DNA from: Streptomyces sp. SAI-127
GTDB lineage: Bacteria; Actinomycetota; Actinomycetes; Streptomycetales; Streptomycetaceae
Direction of reading: 5' to 3'
Assembly (NCBI RefSeq): GCF_029894425.1
Contig: NZ_JARXYJ010000002.1
Coordinates: 62,001-126,000 of the forward strand
DNA length: 64,000 bases
Numbering within the stretch: the stretch's first letter is position 1; the number at the start of each line of letters is the position of its first letter. Both the position numbers and the translations under genes were made by a program. Of the stretch, positions 17,608-25,981 are shown one piece after another. Below the pieces are notes generated by a model that was given only the letters and a program-made list of their open reading frames with translations, did no database searches and had not been told where the DNA came from.

Positions 17608-18599
17608 CCGCGCCGGATGTGATCCGCTCCGCCTACGCCCAGCTCGCCGTCACCGACCTCGCGGCGGCCCGCTGGTTCTGGGTCGACATGCTCGGCTTCC
17701 ACGTCCAGTACGAGGACTCCGGCACTCTGTGCCTGCGCGGCACCGACGAGTTGACCCACCACTCCCTCGTCCTGCGCAAGGGCGACCTCGCCGCCCTCGA
17801 CCACATCGCCTACCGGGTCCGCACCCCCGAGGACGTCGACAAGGCGGAGAAGTTCTTCGCAGACCTGGGCCTAGCCGTGCGGCGCCTCCGGAAGGGCGAA
17901 GGCACGCCCGGTGTCGGCGACGCCGTCCGCGTCATCGACCCGCTCGGCTTCCCGGTCGAGTTCTTCCACGACATCGAGCGTGCCGAACGCCTCATCCAGC
18001 GCTACGACCTGCGCCACGGCGCCGAGGTGGCCCGCCTGGACCACTTCAACATCTGCACCCCGGACATCCCGGCCGCCTACGCCCACTACCGGTCCCTCGG
18101 CTTCGGCTGCTCGGAGACCATCGAGGGCGACGAGCACGAGCTGTACGCCGCCTGGATGTACCGCAAGCAGACCGTCCACGACGTCGCCTTCACCGGCGGG
18201 GCCGGCCCCCGCCTGCACCATCTCGGTGTCGCCACCCACGAGTCCCACCAAGTGCTGCGCTGCGCCGACCTGTTCGGCTCGATCCGCAAGGAACACCACA
18301 TCGAACGCGGCCCGGGACGGCACGGCGTCTCCAACGCCTTCTATCTCTACCTGCGCGATCCCGACGGCCACCGGGTGGAGATCTACACCTCCGACTACTA
18401 CACCGGCGACCCCGACCACGAGACGTACCGCTGGAACGTCAACGACGACCGCCGCCGCGACTTCTGGGGCAACGCCGTCATCGAGTCCTGGTACAAGGAG
18501 GCCACCCCCGTCCTCGACCTCGACGGGAAACCGCAGCCCGTCTCCGACGCCGTACTGGACGAGTCCGCAGCGCAGGTCGGAGCGGACGGCCTCGGCTGA
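17604..18599 (+). CDS. hpaD: 3,4-dihydroxyphenylacetate 2,3-dioxygenase (VOC extradiol type)
   Basis: 331 residues from GTG 17604. It has two vicinal-oxygen-chelate modules. The metal triad is His147 (RLDHFN), His206 (LHHLGV) and Glu259 (VEIYTSD). The spacings of 59 and 53 residues equal those of the characterised Brevibacterium homoprotocatechuate dioxygenase (His155, His214, Glu267). The C-terminal extension DYYTGDPDHETYRWN is also typical of that group. It opens the ring of homoprotocatechuate between C2 and C3. It is the last gene of the operon and is followed by a strong stem-loop. Confidence 0.93.
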   Translation: MTAPDVIRSAYAQLAVTDLAAARWFWVDMLGFHVQYEDSGTLCLRGTDELTHHSLVLRKGDLAALDHIAYRVRTPEDVDKAEKFFADLGLAVRRLRKGEGTPGVGDAVRVIDPLGFPVEFFHDIERAERLIQRYDLRHGAEVARLDHFNICTPDIPAAYAHYRSLGFGCSETIEGDEHELYAAWMYRKQTVHDVAFTGGAGPRLHHLGVATHESHQVLRCADLFGSIRKEHHIERGPGRHGVSNAFYLYLRDPDGHRVEIYTSDYYTGDPDHETYRWNVNDDRRRDFWGNAVIESWYKEATPVLDLDGKPQPVSDAVLDESAAQVGADGLG

Positions 18600-18670
18600 C
18601 CCGGGCGACCACACAGGGCTTTGGCGGAAGTCGTCAGGACGTTACCGGGCAGCAGCGAGGAGAACGGGGC

Positions 18671-18696
18671 GGCAGGGCCTCGTCCGAGGCCCTGCC
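18671..18696. terminator. stem-loop between convergent genes
   Basis: GGCAGGGCCTCG, 2 nt, CGAGGCCCTGCC: a perfect 12-bp inverted repeat (loop opens to about 4 nt). It sits between the ends of hpaD and of the convergent AAHS transporter and probably works in both directions. There is no T-run, as is usual in Streptomyces. Confidence 0.75.
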
Positions 18697-18762
18697 CCTA
18701 TGCGCGGTTCTATCGGTGGCGAGGGTGAGGCGGCTGTACGGCCGTCACGCCAGGCGCGTTTC

Positions 18763-20148
18763 TCACGTCTGTCCCGCGAGGGGACGCGCGGTCCCGCCGA
18801 CGCCCCCGTGACCTGCGGCCGCTTCCGCCTGCGGGGTGCGGGGAACCAGCCCGACCAGCAGGGCGCCGAGGACGCCGGGTACGGCGAGTGCGTAGAAGTT
18901 CCACTGGAACGCCATCCCGGCTCCGATGATGAGCCCGAGCAGCGGCGGGGCGAGCATCGAACCGAGGCGGCCGAACCCCAGTGTCCAGCCCATCGCCGTG
19001 GCTCCCATACGAGCCGGATAGTGCTTGGAGACATAGGCGAGGACGAACGACTGCGTGCCCATCGCCCCGACACCACCCAGTGCGACGGCCACGTACAGCA
19101 CCGCCGTGGGCAGCCGCAGGCTGAGCAGTATGACGGCCACGCTGGACACCAGGTAGGTGGTGGTGATGACCGGTTTGGAGCCGAATCGGTCGGCCGCCAG
19201 AGAGATGATGAGCGTGCCGACGACGGCTCCGATGTTGAACACCAGAAGGAATCCGAGTGAGGAGCCCGCGGAGTGGCCGGCTCGGCGCATGATCTCCGGG
19301 AGCCAGGTGTTGAAGCCGTAGATCATGAACAGGCACAGGCACGTCATCACCAGGAAGCAGACCGTCGCCACGACGTAGCTGCGCGAGAAGAGGGCACGTA
19401 CCGGCGACATGCTGCCCGAGTCGGTACCGGACGGGCTCTGCTCCGGTGCCGGTACGCCGTGCTGTGCGTCGTCCGAGGCGATGTCCCAGCGGTCGGCGAT
19501 CCTGTCCGCCTCGGCGTGCCGCCCCTTCGCCCGGAGGAATGTGATCGACTCCGGCAGAAACCTGACGGCCGGCGGCAGGACGAGGAGAAGCGGGAGGAGA
19601 CCTACGAGGAACATCACCTGCCAGCCGAACCGGGGCAGTACGAAGATTCCGGTGAGGGCGGCGATGATGCCGCCTACCGGGAAGCCGCTGAAGAGGGTCG
19701 CGAAGACGAGGTTGCGTGTCTTGGGGTGCGAGTACTCACCCACGAGCGCGCTCGCGGTCGGCAGCACGCCGCCGAGGCCGAGGCCGGCGAGGAACCGCAA
19801 GAGGCCGAAGACCTGCGGAGAGGTGGCCGTCGCACACAGGCCCGTCATCACCGAGAACCAGATCAGGCAGCCGATCAGCGTCCTGCGCCGGCCCAGGGTG
19901 TCGGTGAGCGTGCCGACGGTCGTGGCTCCGATGAGCATCCCGACCAGGGCGAATGAACCGATCAGACCGGCACCTGCGGGAGTGAGGTGCCACCCGGGTT
20001 CGTGGAGCAGGGGCGGAATCACCGCGCCGTAGACGACGACGTCGTACCCGTCGGCTATGACGGTGATCCCACAGATCGCGAGGACCAGCAGTGTCACGGG
20101 GGGCCAGGTGGCGTTGCCACGACTTCCTCTGCGGCTGTCTTCGTGCAT
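18763..20148 (-). CDS. MFS transporter, aromatic acid:H+ symporter (AAHS) type
   Basis: 461 residues from ATG 20148, with GAGAGGAA upstream; the longer frame to 20163 lacks a site. Twelve helices are predicted. Helix 1 carries Asp-Gly-Tyr-Asp (ADGYDVVVYGAVIP), the substrate-binding signature of PcaK/BenK-type transporters, and the 2-3 loop is DTLGRRRTLIG. It imports an aromatic carboxylate with protons. A GTG-N4-CAC site 106 bp upstream suggests control by the GntR at 21546. It is divergent from the NMT1-like gene. Confidence 0.9.
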   Translation of the reverse strand: MHEDSRRGSRGNATWPPVTLLVLAICGITVIADGYDVVVYGAVIPPLLHEPGWHLTPAGAGLIGSFALVGMLIGATTVGTLTDTLGRRRTLIGCLIWFSVMTGLCATATSPQVFGLLRFLAGLGLGGVLPTASALVGEYSHPKTRNLVFATLFSGFPVGGIIAALTGIFVLPRFGWQVMFLVGLLPLLLVLPPAVRFLPESITFLRAKGRHAEADRIADRWDIASDDAQHGVPAPEQSPSGTDSGSMSPVRALFSRSYVVATVCFLVMTCLCLFMIYGFNTWLPEIMRRAGHSAGSSLGFLLVFNIGAVVGTLIISLAADRFGSKPVITTTYLVSSVAVILLSLRLPTAVLYVAVALGGVGAMGTQSFVLAYVSKHYPARMGATAMGWTLGFGRLGSMLAPPLLGLIIGAGMAFQWNFYALAVPGVLGALLVGLVPRTPQAEAAAGHGGVGGTARPLAGQT

Positions 20149-20253
20149 GACGGTTCCTCTCACATGGCTGTGCTGTTGCGGTGAGGGTTCTCTCGCTCGG
20201 GTGTGGCGCCTCGATGTACGGGAGACATCGTGTGTGCTCGCCTCGCACCGCTA

Positions 20254-20265
20254 AGTGTGCACACT
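20254..20265. promoter_or_regulatory. GntR-type operator (perfect palindrome)
   Basis: AGTGTGCACACT is a perfect 12-bp palindrome containing GTG-N4-CAC. It is about 106 bp before the AAHS transporter start, in the 370-bp divergent gap 20149-20518, which otherwise shows no gene. Confidence 0.68.
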
Positions 20266-20339
20266 GTCACGGGCCTGTAAAGGCTTGAGGGCAAGAAACG
20301 GCTCCATGTGTCCAGTTTGATGCGGTGCTATAAACTAAG

Positions 20340-20349
20340 GTGTATTCAC
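20340..20349. promoter_or_regulatory. GntR-type operator candidate
   Basis: GTGTATTCAC keeps the GTG-N4-CAC spacing of the sites at 20254 and 24742. It lies in the divergent gap on the side of the NMT1-like gene, about 170 bp before its start. Confidence 0.5.
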
Positions 20350-20518
20350 ATCGGGGGCTGCTGTGACGCTTCCAGGTCGGCTGCAGTCACCTCGCCACTT
20401 GCAGACAAGGCAGGGCCCAGCTCGGTGACGTGGTGCAGCGTCTCCACGACGAAGGTGCGAAGTGGCCGACCGGTGCCTGCGCGCCGGGGCATCCCCATTG
20501 ACCCGAAGGAACGGTGTC

Positions 20519-21397
20519 ATGCAAGGCTCAGAAGGCTCTGTCATGCGACGGCTGACCGTGGGAATCTTCCCCGGCGCGGGTGCCGTCCATCTCTACCACG
20601 CCCTCGACTCCGGGTACTTCCAGAAGGCGGGACTGGAGGTGAACCTCGTCCAGGTCGTCTCCTCCGACCAGCAGATGGCCGGCTGGAACGACGGCGCCTA
20701 CGACGTCATGCACACCTCTCCCGACCACCTCCTGCGCGGCCTGCTGAAGCGGGACCCGGTGGCCGTCCAGGCCGAGGGCATGGGCGAACTCGCCGTGCAC
20801 CGACGTCCCGGCCGCCCGGCGGCGACGGACCGATGGGCGGTCGACAACGCGCAGAGCGCCTTCGCGTTCGTCCTGCGTGCCGTACTCGCCGACGTCGCCG
20901 GCGCGCCGGTCACCGACGGCCAGCTCGTTCCGGTGGGCGGCACCCTGCAGAGGTTCCAGGCCCTGGCGACGGGCTCCGTCGACGGGACCACACTCCATCC
21001 GCCCTTCGACGTCCTCGCCGCGGAGAAGGGATATCCGCGCCTCGGCGGCCACCTTCAGGTGGCACCGGACATCCTCACCGGTGTGGTGGTGGCGCCGCGC
21101 ACCGACGCCACCAAGCGCCACGTCGGCGCCTACCTCGACGTCTGCCGCCTGAGCACGACGGAGCTCCTGACCTCGGGGGCATCGGGCATCGAGGCGGCGC
21201 TGGTACGGCACGGCCTGCCGGAGAGTGCCGCCCGGGCCGCGGCGCCCGGCCTGCTCGGCCCCGCGGGACTGCCCACCTCACCCGACGTGACCCTGCGCCG
21301 CCTTGAGGCGGTGGCCGACCTGCGCCGTCGCTTCACTCCGGACTGGCAGCCCTCGTGCCCGCTCGAGTCGCTGATCGGCCTCGGCCCGGAGCGCTGA
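20519..21397 (+). CDS. NMT1/THI5-like (SsuA-type) substrate-binding protein without signal peptide
   Basis: 292 residues from ATG 20519 (AAGGA 8 nt upstream). The fold is that of periplasmic-binding-like NMT1 proteins: GIFPGAGAVHLYHALDSGYF opens the first lobe, YDVMHTSPDH forms the ligand loop, and DGTTLHPPFDVLA lies in the second lobe. No export signal or lipobox is present, and no ABC permease or ATPase is nearby. It may therefore act inside the cell as an enzyme or ligand-binding protein rather than as a transporter subunit. It is co-directional with the GntR regulator and flanked by GTG-N4-CAC sites. Confidence 0.72.
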   Translation: MQGSEGSVMRRLTVGIFPGAGAVHLYHALDSGYFQKAGLEVNLVQVVSSDQQMAGWNDGAYDVMHTSPDHLLRGLLKRDPVAVQAEGMGELAVHRRPGRPAATDRWAVDNAQSAFAFVLRAVLADVAGAPVTDGQLVPVGGTLQRFQALATGSVDGTTLHPPFDVLAAEKGYPRLGGHLQVAPDILTGVVVAPRTDATKRHVGAYLDVCRLSTTELLTSGASGIEAALVRHGLPESAARAAAPGLLGPAGLPTSPDVTLRRLEAVADLRRRFTPDWQPSCPLESLIGLGPER

Positions 21398-21528
21398 GCT
21401 CCCCGACGGCCGCGCGGCGATTGTTCTGGTAGTGGATACAGTGCGCCCTCATTCCAGGGCGGTCGACATGGGATCGAACCGGCAGGGACTCCTTCCTGCC
21501 GGTTTCCGCGTACGACAGCTGCATACAC

Positions 21529-21538
21529 CTGGGTAGAC
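21529..21538. promoter_or_regulatory. GntR-type operator candidate near its own gene
   Basis: CTGCATACAC differs in one base from GTGCATACAC at 24742 and ends 7 bp before the GntR start, where it could mediate autorepression. A weaker relative, GTGGATACAG, lies at 21432. Confidence 0.45.
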
Positions 21539-21545
21539 TCCGGGT

Positions 21546-22361
21546 ATGAGCAGGAGGAGGGGCGAGGCCCCTGAGGAACCACGGTCGGAAGCGTCGGCAG
21601 CTGATGGCAGCGACGCGTCGCAGGTCCCGGTCGAACCGACGGTCGGGGCACCCGGGCCGGCCGCAGGCGGACGCCGACTCGCCCTTGACGTCCACGGACG
21701 CCTGCGGGAGATGATCCTCAGCGGTGCACTGCCGCCGGGATCCGCGCTGCTCCAGGCCGAGATGGCGCGGAAGCTGGGCGTCAGCCGCACGCCGATGCGT
21801 GAGGCGTTCCGGCTTCTCCAGGAAGAGGGGCTCATCGACGCACAGCCTGACCAGCGGGCGAGGGTGCGGACCGTGGACCCCGAGGACCTGGACGGCGTCT
21901 ACGGGGCCCGCATCATGCTCGAATCGCTCGCTGTGAGTGTGACGGCCAAGTCGCTCGCGCCCGGCGACCTGGAGCGCATGAGCGAAGCACTGAAGCGTAT
22001 GCAGGAACTGTCGGTCGACGACCGTCCCGACGACTGGCATGCGGCACACAGGGAATTCCACCGCATCGCCACGCAGGCGGTGGCACCGCATCTGCAGCGG
22101 ATGCTCGTCTCGCTCGGCGAGCACAGCGAGCGCTACATCCGGCTGGCGCAACTGGGCCTGCACAACTCGTGGGCCCGGGCGCACTCCGAGCACGAGGCAC
22201 TGCTGGAGGCGCTGCGTCTGAGTGACAAGGACGAAGCGGTACGCGTGATCTCCCGCCATCTCGCGCGCACCGCCCTGAACGTGCTGGCGGACATCGCCCC
22301 GGAGTACGAACCCGCGGCCACGCGCACCGCGCTGGGGATCGCGGGCAACGGCCAGGCTTGA
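21546..22361 (+). CDS. GntR-family regulator with FCD domain
   Basis: 271 residues. After a 40-residue charged leader comes a GntR winged helix (LREMILSGALPPGSALLQAE, MARKLGVSRTPMREAFRLL). An FCD ligand-binding domain follows, with metal-site residues expected around HREFHRIA and HSEHEALLEAL. FadR/FCD regulators respond to organic acids. GTG-N4-CAC palindromes lie before the AAHS transporter, the NMT1-like gene, the FAH gene, the dioxygenase and this gene, indicating that it controls the surrounding ring-cleavage cluster. Its ribosome-binding site is poor. Confidence 0.9.
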   Translation: MSRRRGEAPEEPRSEASAADGSDASQVPVEPTVGAPGPAAGGRRLALDVHGRLREMILSGALPPGSALLQAEMARKLGVSRTPMREAFRLLQEEGLIDAQPDQRARVRTVDPEDLDGVYGARIMLESLAVSVTAKSLAPGDLERMSEALKRMQELSVDDRPDDWHAAHREFHRIATQAVAPHLQRMLVSLGEHSERYIRLAQLGLHNSWARAHSEHEALLEALRLSDKDEAVRVISRHLARTALNVLADIAPEYEPAATRTALGIAGNGQA

Positions 22362-22430
22362 GGTCCGGTCCGCGCGATCAGGCGCGGTTCTGTCCGACGG
22401 GAGAGATCGGGCCCGGTAACGCGCCGGTCT

Positions 22431-22571
22431 GCCTCCCTCCCCAACGTCGGCTGTGCGGACGGGACTTGGATGCTTCCGGCGGATACGATCGCCGCGCGGG
22501 ACTGGGAACGGGTCGAGAAGCTGGCCCGTGGCGGCGTCGGGGCTACGGGCGCAGGTGCGAGGTGTCGTTGA
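22431..22571 (+). pseudogene. 3' fragment of a KDPG/KHG aldolase gene
   Basis: In one frame the DNA reads Leu-Pro-Asn-Val-Gly-Cys-Ala-Asp-Gly-Thr-Trp-Met-Leu-Pro-Ala-Asp, then Thr-Ile-Ala-Ala-Arg-Asp-Trp-Glu-Arg-Val-Glu-Lys-Leu-Ala-Arg, and stops at 22569. This matches the C-terminal end of 2-keto-3-deoxy-6-phosphogluconate aldolases, which read LPNV-x-x-x-GGSW-(L/M)-x-P and then a DW-x-x-I/V-x-x-LA helix. The TIM barrel upstream, including the Schiff-base lysine, is gone. It is the only recognisable content of the 334-bp gap 22362-22695. Confidence 0.6.
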
Positions 22572-22695
22572 GGAGCCGCACGCTCGCGTTGCCGTCCGCT
22601 CCGGGCACTGCTCGACCGGAGCACGTCACCGGCTGCCCCGGCTGGCGTGACCCGGTCGAACTCAGCCGTCCCACTCGGGGAGCTGCCCGGAATTC

Positions 22696-23805
22696 TTACG
22701 CTTCCCAGTCCCCGGGGCCCAGGGTGAGTGCCACCCGCCCGAGGTTGCTGTCGTCCTCCATGTAGCGGTGAGCGTCGGCAGCGCGGGCGATGGGGAACGT
22801 ACGGTCGACGACGGCGCGGAATCCGTGCTCGACCTCGGTCCACAGTGCGTTGACCGCGGCGGCGTTTCCGGTGCGTACTCCGATGATGCGGTGGCAGGCG
22901 GAGTAGAGGCGCCGCAGATCGACCTGGACCTTGCCGCCGAGGAACGCACCCGAGGTGACCACGGTGCCGCCGTGGGCCAGGGTGTCGAGGGTGGCGTCCC
23001 AGATCGCCGGGTCACCGAGGTTGTCCACGGCGATGTCCACCCCGTGCCCACCGGTGGCCTCGCGTACCCGGATCACGAAGTCCGGGTCGTTGGCGTCGAG
23101 CACGAGCTCGGCACCCGCCGCGGCCAGAGCCTTGCGCTTCTCCGCCGAGCGCGAGGTGGCGATGATCCTCGCGCCGAGATGCTGGGCGTAGACGGCGGTG
23201 GTGGAGCCGAGGGCGGAGGCCGCGCCCTGGACAAGAACCCACTGTCCGGGGCGCAGCCCCGCCTGGGTCAGCTGGTTGGCGGCCACCGCGCCCACGAGCG
23301 CCAGGGAGGCCGCCATGGAGGCGGGGATGTCGTCCGGGACCCGGTGGACGTTGCGCGCGGGCACCGCACAGTACTGGGCGTACGCACCGGGGCGGTGGGT
23401 GCCTATCACCCCCAGGTCGGGGCATGCCTCCTCGCGGCCCTCCAAGCAGAAGGCGCAGCTGCCGCAGGCGACCGCGGGAAACACTGCCACGCGCTCCCCG
23501 ACCCGGACGGAGTCCACACCGGCTCCCAGCGCGGCGACGACGCCGGCATGGTCGGCGCCCAGCACGTGGGGCGGCTGGATCTTGGCGTAGGGGTGGTTGC
23601 CGGCGCGGGCCGTGAGGTCGAGCAGTCGGCCGATGCCGACCGCGCCGACCTGCACGAGGACCTCGCCCGGGCGGGGCCGGGGCGTGTCGATCGTGGCCTG
23701 CTCCAGGACCTCGGGCGGTCCGAACCGGTTGAACACCATGGCCCGCATCGTCCCGGGCACGGGCAGCAGGTCCGGCCAGCCCAGTTCAGTAGCCGTGCTG
23801 TTCAT
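22696..23805 (-). CDS. zinc-type alcohol dehydrogenase-like protein
   Basis: 369 residues of the MDR superfamily. The structural-zinc cluster is intact (CGSCAFCLEGREEAC). The catalytic-zinc Cys normally in a GICGSD-type motif is replaced (GAVGIGRLLDL), and the usual GHE reads GADHAG, so catalysis may be zinc-independent or altered. The cofactor motif GAASALGSTTAVYA suggests an NADPH quinone-reductase-like Rossmann domain. ATG 23805 overlaps the stop of the upstream FAH gene by 4 bp, so the two are translationally coupled. A role in reducing or oxidising a ring-cleavage intermediate is inferred. Confidence 0.85.
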   Translation of the reverse strand: MNSTATELGWPDLLPVPGTMRAMVFNRFGPPEVLEQATIDTPRPRPGEVLVQVGAVGIGRLLDLTARAGNHPYAKIQPPHVLGADHAGVVAALGAGVDSVRVGERVAVFPAVACGSCAFCLEGREEACPDLGVIGTHRPGAYAQYCAVPARNVHRVPDDIPASMAASLALVGAVAANQLTQAGLRPGQWVLVQGAASALGSTTAVYAQHLGARIIATSRSAEKRKALAAAGAELVLDANDPDFVIRVREATGGHGVDIAVDNLGDPAIWDATLDTLAHGGTVVTSGAFLGGKVQVDLRRLYSACHRIIGVRTGNAAAVNALWTEVEHGFRAVVDRTFPIARAADAHRYMEDDSNLGRVALTLGPGDWEA

Positions 23806-24698
23806 GACGCCACCACCGGGTTCTCCAGGCGACCGATCCGCTCGATCTCTACGACGACCTCGTCGCCGGCGGTCAGGAACTCCCCGCGCGCCGCGCCGAC
23901 GCCGGCCGGTGTGCCGGTGAGGATGACGTCCCCGGGCTCGAGTCGGGTGAGGCGGCTGGCCGCCGCGACCACTTCATGTATCGGCACCATCATCTGCGCC
24001 GTCGAGGAGTCCTGCTTGACCACACCGTTGACGCTCAGCCGGATCCGCAGGTTCTGCGGGTCGGGAATCAGCCAGGCGGGAACGACTCCCGGGCCGAGCG
24101 GGCAGAAGCCGTCCTGGCCCTTGTGGCCGACCCAGTCGTAGGCGAACGGTTTGCCCACCGGCTTGGGCGCGGTGAGCCGGTCTCTGGCCGAGATGTCGTT
24201 CGCCGCCAGGTAGCCGGCCACGTGATCGAGGGCCTCGTCGGGGGAGAGGTTGCGGCCGGTGCGGCCGATGACGACGGCGAGTTCTGCCTCCCAGTCGACG
24301 CGCGCGCCCGGGTAGGACGGCAGCGGCACAGGGTCGCCCGGTCCGGTCACGGTCGTCGTGGGCGGCTTGAGGAAGAAGAACGGTTCACCCAGCTCGTCGG
24401 GGGGCTCGACGCCCATCTCGGCGCAGTGGTCCCAGTAGTTGGCGCCCGCGCAGAGCACCTTGCCCGGATATGTGAGCGGGGTGGCGAGTCGGGCCTCGGC
24501 GATGACGTCCGAAGGCGCGGGAACCCATTCCCGCAGGAGCGGGGCGAGTGAGTCCCATCGGCCCAGCACCTCCATCAGCGTCAGACCTTCCGTCCCGGGT
24601 GGCCCCGGTACGACGCTCCCCTCGACGCTCACGCCTACGGAGAGCTTCTCCGAGTCGTCGACCCGGTACTGCACCAGTGACCATTCAAGGCGTTTCAT
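23802..24698 (-). CDS. fumarylacetoacetate hydrolase-family protein
   Basis: 298 residues from ATG 24698, chosen because GGAGG lies 5 nt upstream; the frame continues to 24740 without a site. An N-terminal FAH-N region precedes the catalytic fold: Glu pair in VDWEAELAVVIG, Asp in AANDISARD, and terminal signature LEPGDVILTGTPAGVG. Members hydrolyse C-C bonds of acylpyruvates or meta-cleavage products. It is divergent from the extradiol dioxygenase at 24896, whose product it probably hydrolyses, and is coupled to the dehydrogenase at 23805. Confidence 0.9.
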   Translation of the reverse strand: MKRLEWSLVQYRVDDSEKLSVGVSVEGSVVPGPPGTEGLTLMEVLGRWDSLAPLLREWVPAPSDVIAEARLATPLTYPGKVLCAGANYWDHCAEMGVEPPDELGEPFFFLKPPTTTVTGPGDPVPLPSYPGARVDWEAELAVVIGRTGRNLSPDEALDHVAGYLAANDISARDRLTAPKPVGKPFAYDWVGHKGQDGFCPLGPGVVPAWLIPDPQNLRIRLSVNGVVKQDSSTAQMMVPIHEVVAAASRLTRLEPGDVILTGTPAGVGAARGEFLTAGDEVVVEIERIGRLENPVVAS

Positions 24699-24741
24699 GT
24701 GTTCCTCCATCACGCGGCTCTCTGAGGGCAGCAGAACCATA

Positions 24742-24751
24742 GTGCATACAC
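24742..24751. promoter_or_regulatory. GntR-type operator candidate
   Basis: GTGCATACAC, with conserved GTG-N4-CAC, lies 44 bp before the FAH start, on the leftward side of the divergent promoter region between the FAH and dioxygenase genes. Confidence 0.6.
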
Positions 24752-24824
24752 ATTGGACGCGGAAGAGGTGGCCTGCGGGTCAAGAGCTGCAAAATGTCCG
24801 CTGCTCCACTAGACGCAGCGCCCG

Positions 24825-24840
24825 AAGGGTGTACACACTT
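24825..24840. promoter_or_regulatory. GntR-type operator (near-perfect 16-bp palindrome)
   Basis: AAGGGTGTACACACTT is palindromic except for one base pair and contains GTG-TACA-CAC. It ends 56 bp before the dioxygenase start at 24896. Confidence 0.65.
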
Positions 24841-24895
24841 AAAGAGGTGTGGTGCGTGAGGGACGCGGATCCACCGGAACCATGAGGAGTACAGA

Positions 24896-25810
24896 ATGTT
24901 GCGTGTCAAAGGCCTCCTGCACTACGGACTCCAAGTGCCCTCGCTGGATACGGGCGCGAGCTTCTACGGCGCGTTCGGACTGGAGACGGCGGAGCGCGGC
25001 AACGCGGTCGTGATCCGTTGCGACGGCCGGGAGCAGGACCAGACAGTGCTCATGGAAGGGCCGGTCAAGCGGCTCCATCACGTGGCCTTCGCGGTCGACC
25101 CGGGCTCACTGCCGGAGTGGCAGCGCCACATCGAGGGCATGGGGCTGAAGCTGCTGGACGCGCCCGCCGAGGTGCCCGGCGGCCTGTGGCTGCGGGATCA
25201 CGAGGGCAACCTGATCAACCTCCGTGACGAGGGAATCGCGTCCTGGCGCGACTTCGGCACCACGGACGCGCAGGATGCCAACGTCGGAGACCGCGTCCGG
25301 CGGATCGACCAGGCGCGCTGGCTGACCGCGAGGGAGAAGACCCGCCCCCAGCGTCTGGGGCACATGCTGATCTTCAGTACCGACGTGGGCGCCTCCGAGG
25401 CCTTCTACGCCCGCACGCTCGGGCTGCGCCTGTCGGACCGCATCATCGGCGGGCCGGTCTTCATGAATTCGGGGCCCGGCGACCACCATGTATTCGGTTT
25501 CGTCCCGGCGACGCACCCCGGCCTGCACCACTCCAGCTGGATGGTGTCCGACATCGACCAGATCGCCCGGGGCGCGCGGAACATGGCCTCCGTGGGCTAC
25601 CGGAAGGGCTGGGGCCTGGGCCGCCACACCCTCGGCTCGAACCTGTTCCACTACATCCAGGACCCTTGGGGCAGCTGGATCGAGTACTCCAGCGACATGG
25701 ACTGCATCACCGAGAACTGGCAGGCCAACGACTGGGACTGCCCGGAAGCCATCTGGAGTCCCGAGGTGCCGGCCGACTTCATCACCAACCAGGAGGAGAA
25801 GCCCGCCTGA
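24896..25810 (+). CDS. VOC-family extradiol ring-cleavage dioxygenase
   Basis: 304 residues, two VOC modules. The iron ligands in the second module are His156 (RLGHML), His212 (GLHHSSW) and Glu263 (WIEYSSD), the catechol 2,3-dioxygenase/biphenyl-diol dioxygenase arrangement. It cleaves a catechol-type ring next to one hydroxyl. The C-terminal AIWSPEVPADF extension resembles those of 2,3-dihydroxybiphenyl- and protocatechuate-like enzymes, but the substrate is not clear. The ribosome-binding site is ATGAGGAG. The FAH hydrolase is divergent across a 197-bp promoter region with two GntR-type sites. Confidence 0.9.
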   Translation: MLRVKGLLHYGLQVPSLDTGASFYGAFGLETAERGNAVVIRCDGREQDQTVLMEGPVKRLHHVAFAVDPGSLPEWQRHIEGMGLKLLDAPAEVPGGLWLRDHEGNLINLRDEGIASWRDFGTTDAQDANVGDRVRRIDQARWLTAREKTRPQRLGHMLIFSTDVGASEAFYARTLGLRLSDRIIGGPVFMNSGPGDHHVFGFVPATHPGLHHSSWMVSDIDQIARGARNMASVGYRKGWGLGRHTLGSNLFHYIQDPWGSWIEYSSDMDCITENWQANDWDCPEAIWSPEVPADFITNQEEKPA

Positions 25811-25981
25811 TCGGTCGCCTCCCTCGAACGCCCCGCGCTTGTGCCGTTTGCCGGTCCGGCAACTTTGTGTGCGCATCGGCACGGCGCCGAGCACCATCGA
25901 CAACGCGTCCTGCACGCCGGTTGGGGATGGCTGATCAGCGGGGCGGCGAGGCACAGCATCACGAGCAACGGGAGGCATCCG

